A stretch of 64,000 bases of DNA from positions 1-64,000 of IMG/VR virus record IMGVR_UViG_3300007852_000001; one strand, given 5' to 3'. This document shows positions 39,183 through 48,074 of this stretch, piece after piece. The notes beneath the pieces were generated by a model. The model did no database searches. It was not told the DNA's origin and saw nothing but the letters and a program-made list of their open reading frames with translations. The position numbers and the translations under genes are program-made. The number at the start of each line of letters is the position of its first letter. Within the stretch, counting starts at the first letter, position 1. Origin of the DNA: a virus.

Positions 39183-39517
39183 TAATCACTCACCTCTAGT
39201 GTGAAGTTGTCGTCGCCAACAACTTCGGCCGTAATCTCGACCGTATCATCGCGTCGGTCGAACTGTTCAATCGTCACATTACGCACTTCTGCCAACTGCG
39301 GGTCCTCGTCAAGTCCTTTACGAATACGCTCTTCGAGGCGGCCAATATTCGTACCAGTAATACGCCCACCGATGAAAGCCGAAATTTCGTCCAGTACGTC
39401 GATGCCGATGGACTGCCGCAACTGCTGTTTACCACTGACGAGGGCAAGGTCGTTGCCAGTGTCGAGATGAATATCTTTTCCCTCGTTAAGTTTAAGGTCT
39501 GTTGGGTACTCTACCAT
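39182..39517 (-). CDS. gp25-like baseplate wedge protein (111 aa)
   Basis: LVSGKQQLRQSIGIDVLDEI and the later RIRKGLDEDPQLAEVRNVTI match the GPW/gp25 family of contractile-tail baseplate wedge proteins (residues 25-90). Length is typical. It overlaps the J start and follows the spike gene by two bases, as in P2-like gene order V-W-J-I. Confidence 0.8.
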   Translation of the reverse strand: MVEYPTDLKLNEGKDIHLDTGNDLALVSGKQQLRQSIGIDVLDEISAFIGGRITGTNIGRLEERIRKGLDEDPQLAEVRNVTIEQFDRRDDTVEITAEVVGDDNFTLEVSD

Positions 39518-39519
39518 AG

Positions 39520-40338
39520 TTAAATTCCTGCACGCCGAACGTCAAATTCGGTCGTTGTGCTACTTCCCAGTACCGTGCGGTTTGTACCAGAGTTATTTTG
39601 TATTCGTACGTCAATTACGTCTTCTTTGTCAAGCCGCTTCATTGTCGTTAGTTGAATCGACAGCGGGGCATTGACACTTGACTGCTGTGAGACACGTTTT
39701 TGTTCTATTCCGTTAATAAATATCGCTAATGAATATGAATTGTTCTGCCCCGCAGTTGGAATTTCGACGGATGTAGTAATCCGATGTAGTCCATCTGCCT
39801 TTACTTTAATATCGTTTGTGCTTGGACGGAATAGGTTCTCTTGGTCGTCTTCCGTCGTGTCGAACGGGACTTTTGTATAAACACCACCGCTTGGTGCTGA
39901 AAAGTCTGTACCCAAGTACACGGACGCACTCTGGTGGTCAACGTCAATCGGGGGCGTACCAGCCGTGCTGATTGTGATATGCCCATCCTCGTGAATTTTC
40001 ATAGTAGAGCCAGTGCTGTTGCCAAGTATCAGGTCACCTTCTTGGGCGTCGGGCGGCGATTTGCCGTCACCAAGATACATGCCACCCAGTGCCACAGGTG
40101 TGTTGTCTGTGACGTACAGCAACACAACACGCTGTCCTTTTTCGGGCAACGTGAGCGAGCCGTTTGTCAACGTGAGAACGGGTGCGATAATCGGAATAGC
40201 CTCTCCACGAGGCTGCACGCGGACGGCATGGCTTTTTGGCAGCACGTCGAGGACCTCTGCCCGCACTACATCATGGTCCCACGACGCGGCTCGAACGTTG
40301 TCTTGGTCGAGTGCGTAGGGATTTTTGTTATTGGTCAT
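39520..40338 (-). CDS. Baseplate spike protein: gpV-like OB fold plus C1q-like head (272 aa)
   Basis: Residues 22-105 form an OB-fold of P2 gpV/T4 gp5 type (VRVQPRGEAIPIIAPVLTLT...RVVLLYVTDN). Residues about 150-272 resemble a C1q/TNF-like trimeric jelly roll (VPFDTTEDD...YSLAIFINGIEQKRVSQQ...). A membrane-puncturing spike fused to a trimeric adhesin-like head is unusual. The DNA of the C-terminal half (39.53-39.95 kb) is AT-richer than its surroundings. Confidence 0.65.
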   Translation of the reverse strand: MTNNKNPYALDQDNVRAASWDHDVVRAEVLDVLPKSHAVRVQPRGEAIPIIAPVLTLTNGSLTLPEKGQRVVLLYVTDNTPVALGGMYLGDGKSPPDAQEGDLILGNSTGSTMKIHEDGHITISTAGTPPIDVDHQSASVYLGTDFSAPSGGVYTKVPFDTTEDDQENLFRPSTNDIKVKADGLHRITTSVEIPTAGQNNSYSLAIFINGIEQKRVSQQSSVNAPLSIQLTTMKRLDKEDVIDVRIQNNSGTNRTVLGSSTTTEFDVRRAGI

Positions 40339-41854
40339 TGACGTTAATAAATTCAGCAGTTACTTCAAGTTGGTCTTCGTCAAGCGCCAAACTGACGCCC
40401 AGTGACGTGGTATACGGCTCGTCGGCCGTGACGTGATGCTTCACGCTGTTGACCTCGTACTGTATCGGATTCATGCCAGCGTCGAACGTGTTGTTACACA
40501 CTGGCACGGCCGCCATGTAGTCGTAGGGGCGAATAGACGGGAGTGCCTTAATCTCAATTGAGCCGTCAGTATTGTCCTCGTGGCGCTTCTTGAACATCCC
40601 TACGGCCTGCTCGCGGGCCTCTGACAGCGTTGACGTTCCCGCCTCCACTGGTCGTGGGCCAAGTTTTCGCCCACCAGCACGCTCCAACAGCGGTGGATAG
40701 TCGACCTCGACATGCGGAAACACTTTCGTATGCTCTTCGGGCGACGTGATAGGGCCGTCTACAGTGACTCTATCGCCGCTCGGCAGGCGATAAGACTCCG
40801 CTGTCTCGCCGTTCAGTTCGAGGTGGTTAATAGGCTTTAAGTCCTCAAGCGAGTTGTTGTTCAGCACGTCAACGGCTACGGGGTTAAACCCTTGGATGTA
40901 GTCCAGCCCATCGGGGTCGAACTGTCCGTCATAGTAGGCCGTGCGGGCGATTTTATAGTCGTCTTCGGCACCGTTGTTGACAACGAGAACCACGCCCTCG
41001 GCCGTGGGTTCGAAATACCACGAGCCGCCTATCTCAGACGTGAGCCAGACCATCACGTCGGTTAGCGTGTGACGGTTCTTACGGAAGTGCTTGTGCCCAC
41101 CCGTCTTCAGCGTATCGTCAAGCCACTCTCGAAAGCCCTCTCCAGCCTCGAAGATGGAGTCAGGATACTTCAGAATCGGGACATCTTCGTTCACCCACCC
41201 AACGACCTGCTTCGTGGTCGACTCGAAAAAGCCTTCCACGTCACGTTCCTCACTCGGCGCAGTCACCGTAACGCCAATAATCGGAATGGGAGAATTCTCC
41301 TCAAGGCCGTACTGCGGGTCGAACGCCACGAATTCGGCGACCTGCTGTGCTGTCGGGCCGTCGTAAGACTTCGTGACGGAAATATTATTCATCAGGTCCG
41401 AGGCATCGTACACGTAGAACTGAAAGACACCGTTCTGTGCGGACGGTCCGACAGAAGCGACATAGCCAAACGATTCGACCGTGTACTCTTCGCTGTACTG
41501 GTTCCAGTACATGACGCGAGCCGTGTCGAATTCGGTCTCCCCATCGTCACTTTTATCAGCCTCGCCCACGTACTGGTAAATGGGGATTTTTTCATCCCCG
41601 TTTGCAGATTGCCCCCACGTAACAGGGCAGTAAACGCGTGACGTGGCTGCGAGGTCGGCAGGCCCGTCCTTGTTAACGCGGGTTTCGACCTCTGTAATAG
41701 GCAGTCGCGTCCACACGCCGTCGGACTTGATGTCAACCACGGCCTCGGGCATCGTTGCCGACCCGCTGTTCTTACAGGAAAAGTCAAGTCCAACATCTGG
41801 CAGTGAGGGATGGTCAAAGCCGTCGAAAGCAGCGTCGGAGTAAATGTCGGCCAT
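40328..41854 (-). CDS. Baseplate hub, gpD-like (508 aa)
   Basis: A 508-residue protein located between tape-measure-linked and spike genes, where contractile phages encode the hub (P2 gpD/T4 gp27). It has the beta-rich N-terminal domain (SDGVWTRLPITEVETRVNKD) and later NHLELNGETAESYRLPSGDR region. The family match is by position, length and fold pattern rather than clear motifs. Overlaps the spike start by 11 bases. Confidence 0.65.
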   Translation of the reverse strand: MADIYSDAAFDGFDHPSLPDVGLDFSCKNSGSATMPEAVVDIKSDGVWTRLPITEVETRVNKDGPADLAATSRVYCPVTWGQSANGDEKIPIYQYVGEADKSDDGETEFDTARVMYWNQYSEEYTVESFGYVASVGPSAQNGVFQFYVYDASDLMNNISVTKSYDGPTAQQVAEFVAFDPQYGLEENSPIPIIGVTVTAPSEERDVEGFFESTTKQVVGWVNEDVPILKYPDSIFEAGEGFREWLDDTLKTGGHKHFRKNRHTLTDVMVWLTSEIGGSWYFEPTAEGVVLVVNNGAEDDYKIARTAYYDGQFDPDGLDYIQGFNPVAVDVLNNNSLEDLKPINHLELNGETAESYRLPSGDRVTVDGPITSPEEHTKVFPHVEVDYPPLLERAGGRKLGPRPVEAGTSTLSEAREQAVGMFKKRHEDNTDGSIEIKALPSIRPYDYMAAVPVCNNTFDAGMNPIQYEVNSVKHHVTADEPYTTSLGVSLALDEDQLEVTAEFINVNDQ

Positions 41855-41855
41855 A

Positions 41856-42281
41856 TTAGGGCTGTTTTAGCTGCATCTGAAAGTCAAATGCCAATTCCTT
41901 CTCCCCACCACCCATTTCTACGTACAGAAGGTCTTCACTCTGCGTAATAGACAGACGTTCAACAATAACCTCACCACTAAAAATATCAGACACGAACGTG
42001 AAGTTTTCTGTGTTCTTTAAATCACGCATCGGCCCTATCTCGTCTTCGGTGATGATGCCCTCGACCGTAATTTTCGGCTTCTCGTCAGCTTCACGACGGT
42101 TTTCAGACTCGCCACATTCGGTCGTGATGCGGCTCATCTGACCCTTGTTGTCAAATTTAATTCGTTGCACAACGGACGGGTCAAACTCCCCCGTCGGCTC
42201 GCTGTTGATGCTTGCCTTGCGGGAAATAACCTCCGTCGTCGTCTGTTCGCCACTGTCTGCGATGATGCCAAGTCGTGCCAT
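41856..42281 (-). CDS. Tail protein between tape measure and hub (141 aa)
   Basis: A 141-residue beta-rich protein whose position corresponds to LysM/tail-tip connectors in other contractile tails (P2 gpX, Mu-like). No LysM sequence is evident. It ends immediately before the hub gene. Confidence 0.6.
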   Translation of the reverse strand: MARLGIIADSGEQTTTEVISRKASINSEPTGEFDPSVVQRIKFDNKGQMSRITTECGESENRREADEKPKITVEGIITEDEIGPMRDLKNTENFTFVSDIFSGEVIVERLSITQSEDLLYVEMGGGEKELAFDFQMQLKQP

Positions 42282-42284
42282 ATA

Positions 42285-44033
42285 TTACCTCCCCGTCGTC
42301 CGCCCACTCATCCAGTCGGCATGGTCGAGGTTGCTACGGTCCTCGTCAGGATTACCACTCGATTCCACGTTGAAGGTGGTTCCGCCCGCGCTACCCCCCC
42401 CCCTCGACCCACCAGAACCACCCTCTGGCGAAAAGCCGTAGGGGCTGGTCCCAGTACCGCCGAAACCAGCGCCGTCCATGCCGCTCTGGACGTTGTTAAA
42501 GTCCTGAAGCGAGGACGTGGCCCCGTCGATGGAGCTTTGAAGGTCCGTAAAGCGACTCGCCATCGCCCCGACGAATGCAATAAGTCCGATGGCGGCCCCG
42601 AGCGTCAGCGCCGTCCAGAACGCGGCCGCAGCGAAGGCCGCTTCGTAGGCCGTAAGCGTGAAACCAGCCATCGCGGCGATAGAACCGATAAGATTTGCCG
42701 TAAAGTTTATCAGTCCAGTCAATACTGTGCCAAGTAGCGTGCCGCCAAACAGTGCCGTGCCTTCTGTCGCAGCCTGTGTGCTGAGGAAGTACGACCCGAG
42801 TGCTACAATAGCGTCCACAATGGCCGTGACGAATACAGAACCAAGAATGGACGACCCAAGCGCCGCAACGCTGATAAACGTCAGCAGAGACCCGATAACC
42901 AGCCCAAGAACCTCCCACGAAATACCAAGCCAGTTAATAAAGGCACCAATGGCACCAATAACGCGCATGATGACGTTCACCACACGCATGAAGCCAAGTG
43001 ACAGACGCGTAATGGGTCCGATAGCACTGAGAATAATTTGCACGAATTCGGCAAACGTCGGCATAGCCTGTGCAGTCATCTCCACCATCGACCGCATCGC
43101 GTCAGTGAAGTTATTTTCAAGCCAGCGTCCGATGTTGCCAAAGATGCTCGCAAGGCCGTTCACAACAGACGCAAGTGTGCGCAGCATGTCGGGCACGAAG
43201 TCAATAACGAAACCACCGAATGCTCGTGCCTCGTCCGTCAGCGCCACCAGCGCATCACCCTCTCGACCAACGGCTTGGAAGAATTTTTTAAGACCAGCCA
43301 ACCCCCGCTCGAATGTTGGCTGGAGTGCCTCAGCAAGCGGTGCAAACGATTCTATGAATGCGTCCTTAATATCCTGAAAAGCGTCGGCCAGCCGCTCGCT
43401 GTCAAACTGGCCGTCGACAAGGCCGAGACCAAGTGCACCAAAGCCAGCAATAGCAGCAAGCGACGCTGCGGCGGCGAAAGCGGCCGTGGCAAGACCGACC
43501 ATTGCTGTAATGGCAACAGGCATCGCACCCACGAACACTAACAGGAGCGGCACGAGTCGGGCCATGATGTTGTGCATGTCCGACATGTTAATATTTGTGA
43601 TAGCCGAGTTTTCAGCCATCTTGCTGAACGACTTCCGAAGGTCACTAACAGTGTCCAGCAAACCGCTATCACTGCGCAGTGCGGCCATTGGCGAGGGTGT
43701 ACGAGCACCACCCATTGCTCCTCCTCCACCCCCCATTGCTCTGGCTGCACTGGCCCCGCTGAGGCCAGCGGCTAACCCGCCCTTACTGACGTTGGTATCG
43801 ATGTCAATACTGTTACCAGCCTCCCATGACTCAATGATGGACGACATCATGGTGAGGTCGTCGGCTATCGGTTCTACTCGGGTGTCGATACTAATTCCGC
43901 GTGTACCACGTCGGTCGACGCGGCTAATCTGCGATTTAAGATTACGCAGTTCGTCTTTCAACGCAATAAGATTATCGACAGCCTCACCAATATCTACATC
44001 GACAATGATTTGGAGATTTTCTATGGCTGCCAT
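42285..44033 (-). CDS. Tape measure protein (582 aa)
   Basis: A 582-residue protein with an N-terminal coiled coil (residues 1-50), a Gly/Ala-rich linker, and long hydrophobic helices (about 150-230 and 340-480) typical of tail length-determining proteins; the C-terminus is Gly/Ser-rich. It directly follows the frameshifted chaperone pair, the diagnostic synteny. At 582 aa, a rule of about 1.5 angstrom per residue gives a tail near 85-90 nm. A class C promoter lies just upstream. Confidence 0.85.
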   Translation of the reverse strand: MAAIENLQIIVDVDIGEAVDNLIALKDELRNLKSQISRVDRRGTRGISIDTRVEPIADDLTMMSSIIESWEAGNSIDIDTNVSKGGLAAGLSGASAARAMGGGGGAMGGARTPSPMAALRSDSGLLDTVSDLRKSFSKMAENSAITNINMSDMHNIMARLVPLLLVFVGAMPVAITAMVGLATAAFAAAASLAAIAGFGALGLGLVDGQFDSERLADAFQDIKDAFIESFAPLAEALQPTFERGLAGLKKFFQAVGREGDALVALTDEARAFGGFVIDFVPDMLRTLASVVNGLASIFGNIGRWLENNFTDAMRSMVEMTAQAMPTFAEFVQIILSAIGPITRLSLGFMRVVNVIMRVIGAIGAFINWLGISWEVLGLVIGSLLTFISVAALGSSILGSVFVTAIVDAIVALGSYFLSTQAATEGTALFGGTLLGTVLTGLINFTANLIGSIAAMAGFTLTAYEAAFAAAAFWTALTLGAAIGLIAFVGAMASRFTDLQSSIDGATSSLQDFNNVQSGMDGAGFGGTGTSPYGFSPEGGSGGSRGGGSAGGTTFNVESSGNPDEDRSNLDHADWMSGRTTGR

Positions 44034-44040
44034 GTGTTCG

Positions 44041-44090
44041 TCTCACCTATACCGTACTGACGGATAACTAATAGAGAAACTGTAGTTGTG
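44041..44090 (-). promoter_or_regulatory. Class C promoter of tape measure gene
   Basis: CTATTAGTTATCCGTCAGTACGGTATAGG (44045-44073, minus strand, written across positions) just before the tape measure ATG. The TATA is weak (TTAGTTA). Confidence 0.5.
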
Positions 44091-44097
44091 ACTCAAC

Positions 44098-44140
44098 AGA
44101 TTTAAGTAGGTGCATCCCCTAACTACAGTAAGGGGAGAAA
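44098..44140 (+). promoter_or_regulatory. Orphan plus-strand promoter antisense to the chaperone 3' end
   Basis: CAGATTTAAGTAGGTGCATC followed by CCCCTAACTACAGTAAGGGG. The 23 bases 44116-44138 are identical to 62261-62283, which lies in the promoter of the HNH gene. No plus-strand gene follows here, so it would start RNA antisense to 44149-44924. Confidence 0.5.
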
Positions 44141-44148
44141 AACAGCGG

Positions 44149-44352
44149 TTAGAACTTCGTTGCCTTGTTGAACCGTTGGGCTTTATCCATGCCCTGTGGC
44201 TTGGCAGACGAGTCTGACTCTTCGCTGTGATAGTTCTTGGCCATCACGTAGACGAAGCGTTGTATGGGAGTACAGTCACGGGCCGACGTAAAGAGCTTAC
44301 GCCCGTTGTCGTGGAGTGTGTATATCTCCTTTCCCATATCAGACTCGGCCAA
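44149..44352 (-). CDS. Tail assembly chaperone, frameshift extension (gpT-like)
   Basis: A 67-codon open frame without a good start (the in-frame TTG at 44352 is weak and no promoter or leader exists). It lies in the -1 frame relative to the upstream 188-aa gene and is entered by the A AAA AAC slippery site at 44361-44367. The predicted fusion is 188 + 3 + 67 = 258 residues, the equivalent of lambda gpGT. It is directly upstream of the tape measure gene. Confidence 0.75.
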   Translation of the reverse strand: MAESDMGKEIYTLHDNGRKLFTSARDCTPIQRFVYVMAKNYHSEESDSSAKPQGMDKAQRFNKATKF

Positions 44353-44357
44353 CTTCG

Positions 44358-44924
44358 TCAGTTTTTTGTATCACCAAGCGTTTCACCAAGGACCTTGACG
44401 CCAATAGCGAACGAGGCAAAGTTGGTCGACCGTTCAATCATCGGGTCAATAACGTGGTCATTGATGTACTGCTTGGCCGCTTCGTTGGACGTAGAACCGT
44501 ACTTCTCGGAAATTTCGTCCGTAAACTCAGTCAGTGCCTTCCGAACGTCGCTTTCGTCGGGTTCGACGCCGCACTTGCCCGCCTGCTTTAGCCCCTCGTA
44601 GGTTTCAAAGGACAGTTCATCGAACAGATTGATGTCAGAGTCCTCAACCTCGGCCTGAAGCCGCTGAAGGTCGTCTTCCTCGTCCTCGGTGAGGGTGTCC
44701 TTCTCACTAAGTTCCTGATACTCTTCCATCTTGTCTTCAGGCAGTTCCGACTGAAGTGCCTCTAGTTCGTCGGTATCAACCTTCGACATGACTTCCCACT
44801 GCTCGGGGTCACGCAGTTGGCGGACGGTAAGATTGTGCGGCTCGTCGTCAATCGAAACGTTAATGTTACCGCGCCACTCCGCACCCTGTTCCGTTTTGGC
44901 TCTCGCCGCGAATAAATCACTCAT
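44358..44924 (-). CDS. Tail assembly chaperone (gpG-like, 188 aa)
   Basis: An acidic, helical 188-residue protein upstream of the tape measure. Codons near its end read ACA AAA AAC TGA, placing the heptamer A AAA AAC immediately before the stop. The chaperone of long-tailed viruses is normally made in two forms by -1 frameshifting; sequence and synteny both fit. It is preceded by class C promoter elements. Confidence 0.8.
   Translation of the reverse strand: MSDLFAARAKTEQGAEWRGNINVSIDDEPHNLTVRQLRDPEQWEVMSKVDTDELEALQSELPEDKMEEYQELSEKDTLTEDEEDDLQRLQAEVEDSDINLFDELSFETYEGLKQAGKCGVEPDESDVRKALTEFTDEISEKYGSTSNEAAKQYINDHVIDPMIERSTNFASFAIGVKVLGETLGDTKN
44361..44367 (-). other. Programmed -1 frameshift slippery site (A AAA AAC)
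   Basis: On the minus strand the zero-frame codons are AC[A AAA AAC] TGA. After a -1 slip the reading continues CTG ACG AAG TTG GCC GAG into the 44149-44352 frame, with no stop until its end. Confidence 0.8.
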
Positions 44925-44938
44925 TGGGACTCATATTA

Positions 44939-45015
44939 ACCGTACTGACGGGTACGGGCACCGCAGTCGTCCGTCATGGACTGACGTATGGGAACATCTA
45001 TACTTACTGACACTT
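44939..45015 (-). promoter_or_regulatory. Class C promoter of tail chaperone gene with extra dyad
   Basis: Minus strand: GCATTTAAAAGTGTCAGTAAG (TATA, about 45003-45023), a dyad ACGTCAGTCCATGACGG (about 44969-44987) and ACCCGTCAGTACGGT (44939-44953), then the ATG at 44924. The CGTCA-N5-TGACG dyad recurs at 61329. Confidence 0.55.
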
Positions 45016-45046
45016 TTAAATGCTAAATAAAAAAGTGGGTGGCTAA

Positions 45047-45127
45047 CTATAGGTCTGCGCTTATTGCCGTCCGCGATGGCGCACGGTCTTCGACGGCAGT
45101 CTTGCGCTGGCGCGAAGGCTACGGCTA
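45047..45127 (-). repeat. 81-bp structured element, copy 2 (inverted)
   Basis: Reverse-complement copy of 20193-20273 with about four mismatches. It begins at the stop codon of the tube gene, so the UAG of that gene is the first triplet of the element. Like copy 1 it lies in sense orientation right after a gene, followed by a poly-T tract (about 45028-45034). Confidence 0.7.
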
Positions 45128-45568
45128 TAGCTCAACCGAGTCGTCTCGGCCCGTCGCAAGCCCCTCGACCTCGAACTCAATCGGGTCACCGCTCGACCCA
45201 CTGATGTTTCGCGTACCAGCGTAGGCACCCGTCATCTTGTCCGTGTAGTCTTCGGCACTTAGGACAATCTCCATCTCGACGGAACGACCGTCTTCGGACG
45301 CGATGGACGAGAACAGTTCAGCGTCCTCACCCTGCACCGTAAAGGAGAACGAATGGTCCACGTCACCGCGAGAGACGCCAAGCGCCTCCGCATTTCCAAT
45401 GCCCGACAGCGCGTCCATGTCTTCCTCGCTCTCAAGCGAGAAGTCGTCCACGACGATGGCGCTTGTGTTGGCCAGTTCCGCAGAGCCAGTCCGAGTACCA
45501 GAGTCGTTTCGAATGACGCGACTGACGATAAGCGTTACGTCGTTTGCGTTAGTAGGGTTCCATGACAT
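45125..45568 (-). CDS. Tail tube protein (147 aa)
   Basis: A 147-residue beta-rich protein encoded right after the sheath, the canonical position of the tube (P2 gpFII-like). Length and the SFSFTVQGEDAELFSSIASE strand pattern suit the Hcp/tube fold. It should polymerise into the inner tail tube. Confidence 0.8.
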   Translation of the reverse strand: MSWNPTNANDVTLIVSRVIRNDSGTRTGSAELANTSAIVVDDFSLESEEDMDALSGIGNAEALGVSRGDVDHSFSFTVQGEDAELFSSIASEDGRSVEMEIVLSAEDYTDKMTGAYAGTRNISGSSGDPIEFEVEGLATGRDDSVEL

Positions 45569-45582
45569 ACTAATCTACCTCG

Positions 45583-46884
45583 TTAGACGGCCCCTCCGTT
45601 GAGAACCACGTCACCGACAGTGATGGTCACGTTAATGCGGTCCATGTAGTCAACCACGTCGAGACCGATGTCGAGATTGACTGTGTTATCGTCAGCCCCC
45701 ACACTAACCGCGACGTTGAAGGCGTCGAGGAGGTTGTCGTTCTGAAGTTCGCGGTACGACGTGTTGTGCGACTCACGGAGAAGCAGCCGATTCTCCGCCG
45801 TGTTCGCCTTGCCGACGAAGTTGCCCGAAATACTATTCGAAATTTCAGTCGCCTCGTCAACAATTTCGGACCACGCAATGCGTTCAAAACGCGGGTCAGT
45901 GGACGTGTTTCGGTCCTTGACAACCTCAATGCTGCCAGCATCCGTGCGAAGCACGTACACACCAGCATCGATAAGCGTACCAGCGTCAGCGTTGCTGTAC
46001 TCAGTCTTTAGCGAGAAGAGACCAGCGAGACTCTCGCCCGTGGTCGAGTCGCCAAGTGCCTGACCCGACTGCTTGCCAGCGACGGCACCGACAGTACGAA
46101 CCTCCTCCGTCTCGCCCTCGTCCGTGTAGGCACGGGCTGAAGAGATAAAGGCCTGTCGGCGGTCGTCAAAGGAATTCGTGTACGAAGAGACCTCAGGCAC
46201 GTGGTCGCCGACGTAGCCGTGCATGAAGTCGAAGTTCGGGTCGTACGTGTTCAGTTCCGAGAGAAGCGTGTTGGTCACGCTCGTGTTCTCGGTACAAACA
46301 CCGATAGAGCGTGGGACCTTTGCCGCGACGTTTTCGATAGCGGTAGTGTAGTCTCCGTACGTATAGACGACCTCGTAGTCGCTCAATTCGTCAAACGCAA
46401 TCTCGCCCGTGGTCGGATTGACCTCGGCCGTATTGGCGTCAGCGGGGGTCGTGGGCGTGCCGTCGACGTACTCGACCGTAACGGACACCGCTTCCGTAGT
46501 GTCCGTAATGTCAATGGTGTGTTCCGTGTTGACACGCGGGTCGAACGCGGGCGGCTCCGCCAGCGTGTACGAAGACGCTGTCGTAACGGTCTCAGTGGCC
46601 TCCGTCTCTGCGGGCGGGGCCGCGTAGACCAAACCAGCGCCGTTCGCAAAGGCCAGCGCCGTCTGCGTCGCAAGTTCGGAGTCCCCACCAAAGGCTGTCT
46701 CGGCCTCGGCGGACGACTCAATCTGTACAACTTCTCCACCAGTGGCAGTACCATTGGCTGCGTCATAGCCGCCGACAAGACCGACTGTCGTCTCGAACGC
46801 GGCGCTAACGGCCGTAGTACCACCAGAACGAACGGTGACCGAGGTTCCAGTAACGGAACCAGTCACGCCGTAAATTTCTGTCAT
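45583..46884 (-). CDS. Contractile tail sheath protein (433 aa)
   Basis: Features of the sheath family: N-terminal VGLVGGYDAANG region, mid-segment SIGVCTENTSVTNTLLSELN, and a C-terminal half with DRINVTITVGDVVLNGG. Position before the tube and chaperone genes is diagnostic. This makes the virus a myovirus morphotype. Confidence 0.85.
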   Translation of the reverse strand: MTEIYGVTGSVTGTSVTVRSGGTTAVSAAFETTVGLVGGYDAANGTATGGEVVQIESSAEAETAFGGDSELATQTALAFANGAGLVYAAPPAETEATETVTTASSYTLAEPPAFDPRVNTEHTIDITDTTEAVSVTVEYVDGTPTTPADANTAEVNPTTGEIAFDELSDYEVVYTYGDYTTAIENVAAKVPRSIGVCTENTSVTNTLLSELNTYDPNFDFMHGYVGDHVPEVSSYTNSFDDRRQAFISSARAYTDEGETEEVRTVGAVAGKQSGQALGDSTTGESLAGLFSLKTEYSNADAGTLIDAGVYVLRTDAGSIEVVKDRNTSTDPRFERIAWSEIVDEATEISNSISGNFVGKANTAENRLLLRESHNTSYRELQNDNLLDAFNVAVSVGADDNTVNLDIGLDVVDYMDRINVTITVGDVVLNGGAV

Positions 46885-46902
46885 TGTTAGTATATCTCTG
46901 TG

Positions 46903-47433
46903 TTATTGTTCAATGTCGAATGTTTCTTGCACGTCGATGATGCCGTCTTCGTCGCTCTCGTAAAGGCGCTCGTAGTTCACGTTCACTGTGAGCGCGTCAC
47001 CACGAGACACAGGCTCTCTGTCCTCGTCGTCGCGGCTGGCGGCGTCAAGCACCTCGACCCGCCACACGTCGGACTGAATCTCCGACGCGTCACGAATCGG
47101 AAGTGTAAACTCTTCGAAGTAACTACGAACGGCCTCGTAGATGCCTTCTTTTGTGCCCTCACTTGCCGCCTTGATGACGACCGTGAACTGCGCCTGCATG
47201 TGTACCGAGTAAATAAACGTTACGATGTCATTGACATCATCAACGTTTTTATCTTTCGCCCCCGTCTTAGTGTTCATCGGGACGGGACGGTAGTTGTCAC
47301 CGTGGATAATCGTTGGCAGGTCCTCCGTCTCGTTCGGGTATTCCTGCCCGATATTATCGGCTGGTACCAGCCCGTCGGCCGCCGTTTCGAGATGGCTGTA
47401 AAATGCCTCTCGAAGTTCTCTTCGTGTGGCCAT
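46903..47433 (-). CDS. Tail terminator/completion protein (176 aa)
   Basis: A 176-residue alpha/beta protein between the gp10-like neck gene and sheath, the place of the tail terminator in Mu/P2-like viruses. Its start overlaps the previous stop by one base. No sequence motif is decisive. Confidence 0.6.
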   Translation of the reverse strand: MATRRELREAFYSHLETAADGLVPADNIGQEYPNETEDLPTIIHGDNYRPVPMNTKTGAKDKNVDDVNDIVTFIYSVHMQAQFTVVIKAASEGTKEGIYEAVRSYFEEFTLPIRDASEIQSDVWRVEVLDAASRDDEDREPVSRGDALTVNVNYERLYESDEDGIIDVQETFDIEQ

Positions 47434-48074
47434 TATCGTGTAGCGTTTTTAACCGCGTTTGCCGCGGCCTTGCGGACGCGTAGTTCACTATCGAACCATG
47501 CTGGACGCATGAACGGGTGTGCAAGGTTCCCTTTCTCGATAATCTCCTTTGCAATCGCCACTGCCGAGGTAAACATGTCACCAGACCGAGGCGTCACGGG
47601 CTTGGTAGACATCCACTCTTCAATGTGGCCAACAAACCCTGCGAAAGCCCGCTTACCCGTCAAGTTGTACGGGTTCGACTGGTTGATGTCGATGTCGGGC
47701 GAGTCAAACGGAAAGTTGGGTGGGTAGCGGTCAGGCTGTCCCACACTCTGACTCCCAACCCACTCGTTTCCACGTGCGCCGTTCTGACCGCTGCCGAATT
47801 CCACGATAGCGGCATAGGGCGCAATAGCGTTGTCAGTGAACACGGAAAAGCTGAGACTCCGCTTCCGTGAGTCTCGCTCGATGGTAATAGAGTCGTGGAG
47901 GTTACCCTTGTAGTCGGCGTCGCGCTGTACGTACATCCGCGCCCGCTGTGCGCACATCGCCATTGCACGACCGACCCGTTTTCTAATCTCACGTCGAAGT
48001 CCGCGCTCAAACTTGTCGATGGACCGAATAACAGTGTCGATGTTGTCACGAACGCCCAGTTCTACACCAGCCAT
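47433..48074 (-). CDS. HK97 gp10-like neck/minor tail protein (213 aa)
   Basis: The pattern IVEFGSGQNGARG (residues 88-100) and terminal KGNLAHPFMRPAWF (about 180-193) with an N-terminal amphipathic helix is that of HK97 gp10-like proteins, which link head completion proteins to the tail. Overlaps both neighbours by one or two bases. Confidence 0.75.
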   Translation of the reverse strand: MAGVELGVRDNIDTVIRSIDKFERGLRREIRKRVGRAMAMCAQRARMYVQRDADYKGNLHDSITIERDSRKRSLSFSVFTDNAIAPYAAIVEFGSGQNGARGNEWVGSQSVGQPDRYPPNFPFDSPDIDINQSNPYNLTGKRAFAGFVGHIEEWMSTKPVTPRSGDMFTSAVAIAKEIIEKGNLAHPFMRPAWFDSELRVRKAAANAVKNATR

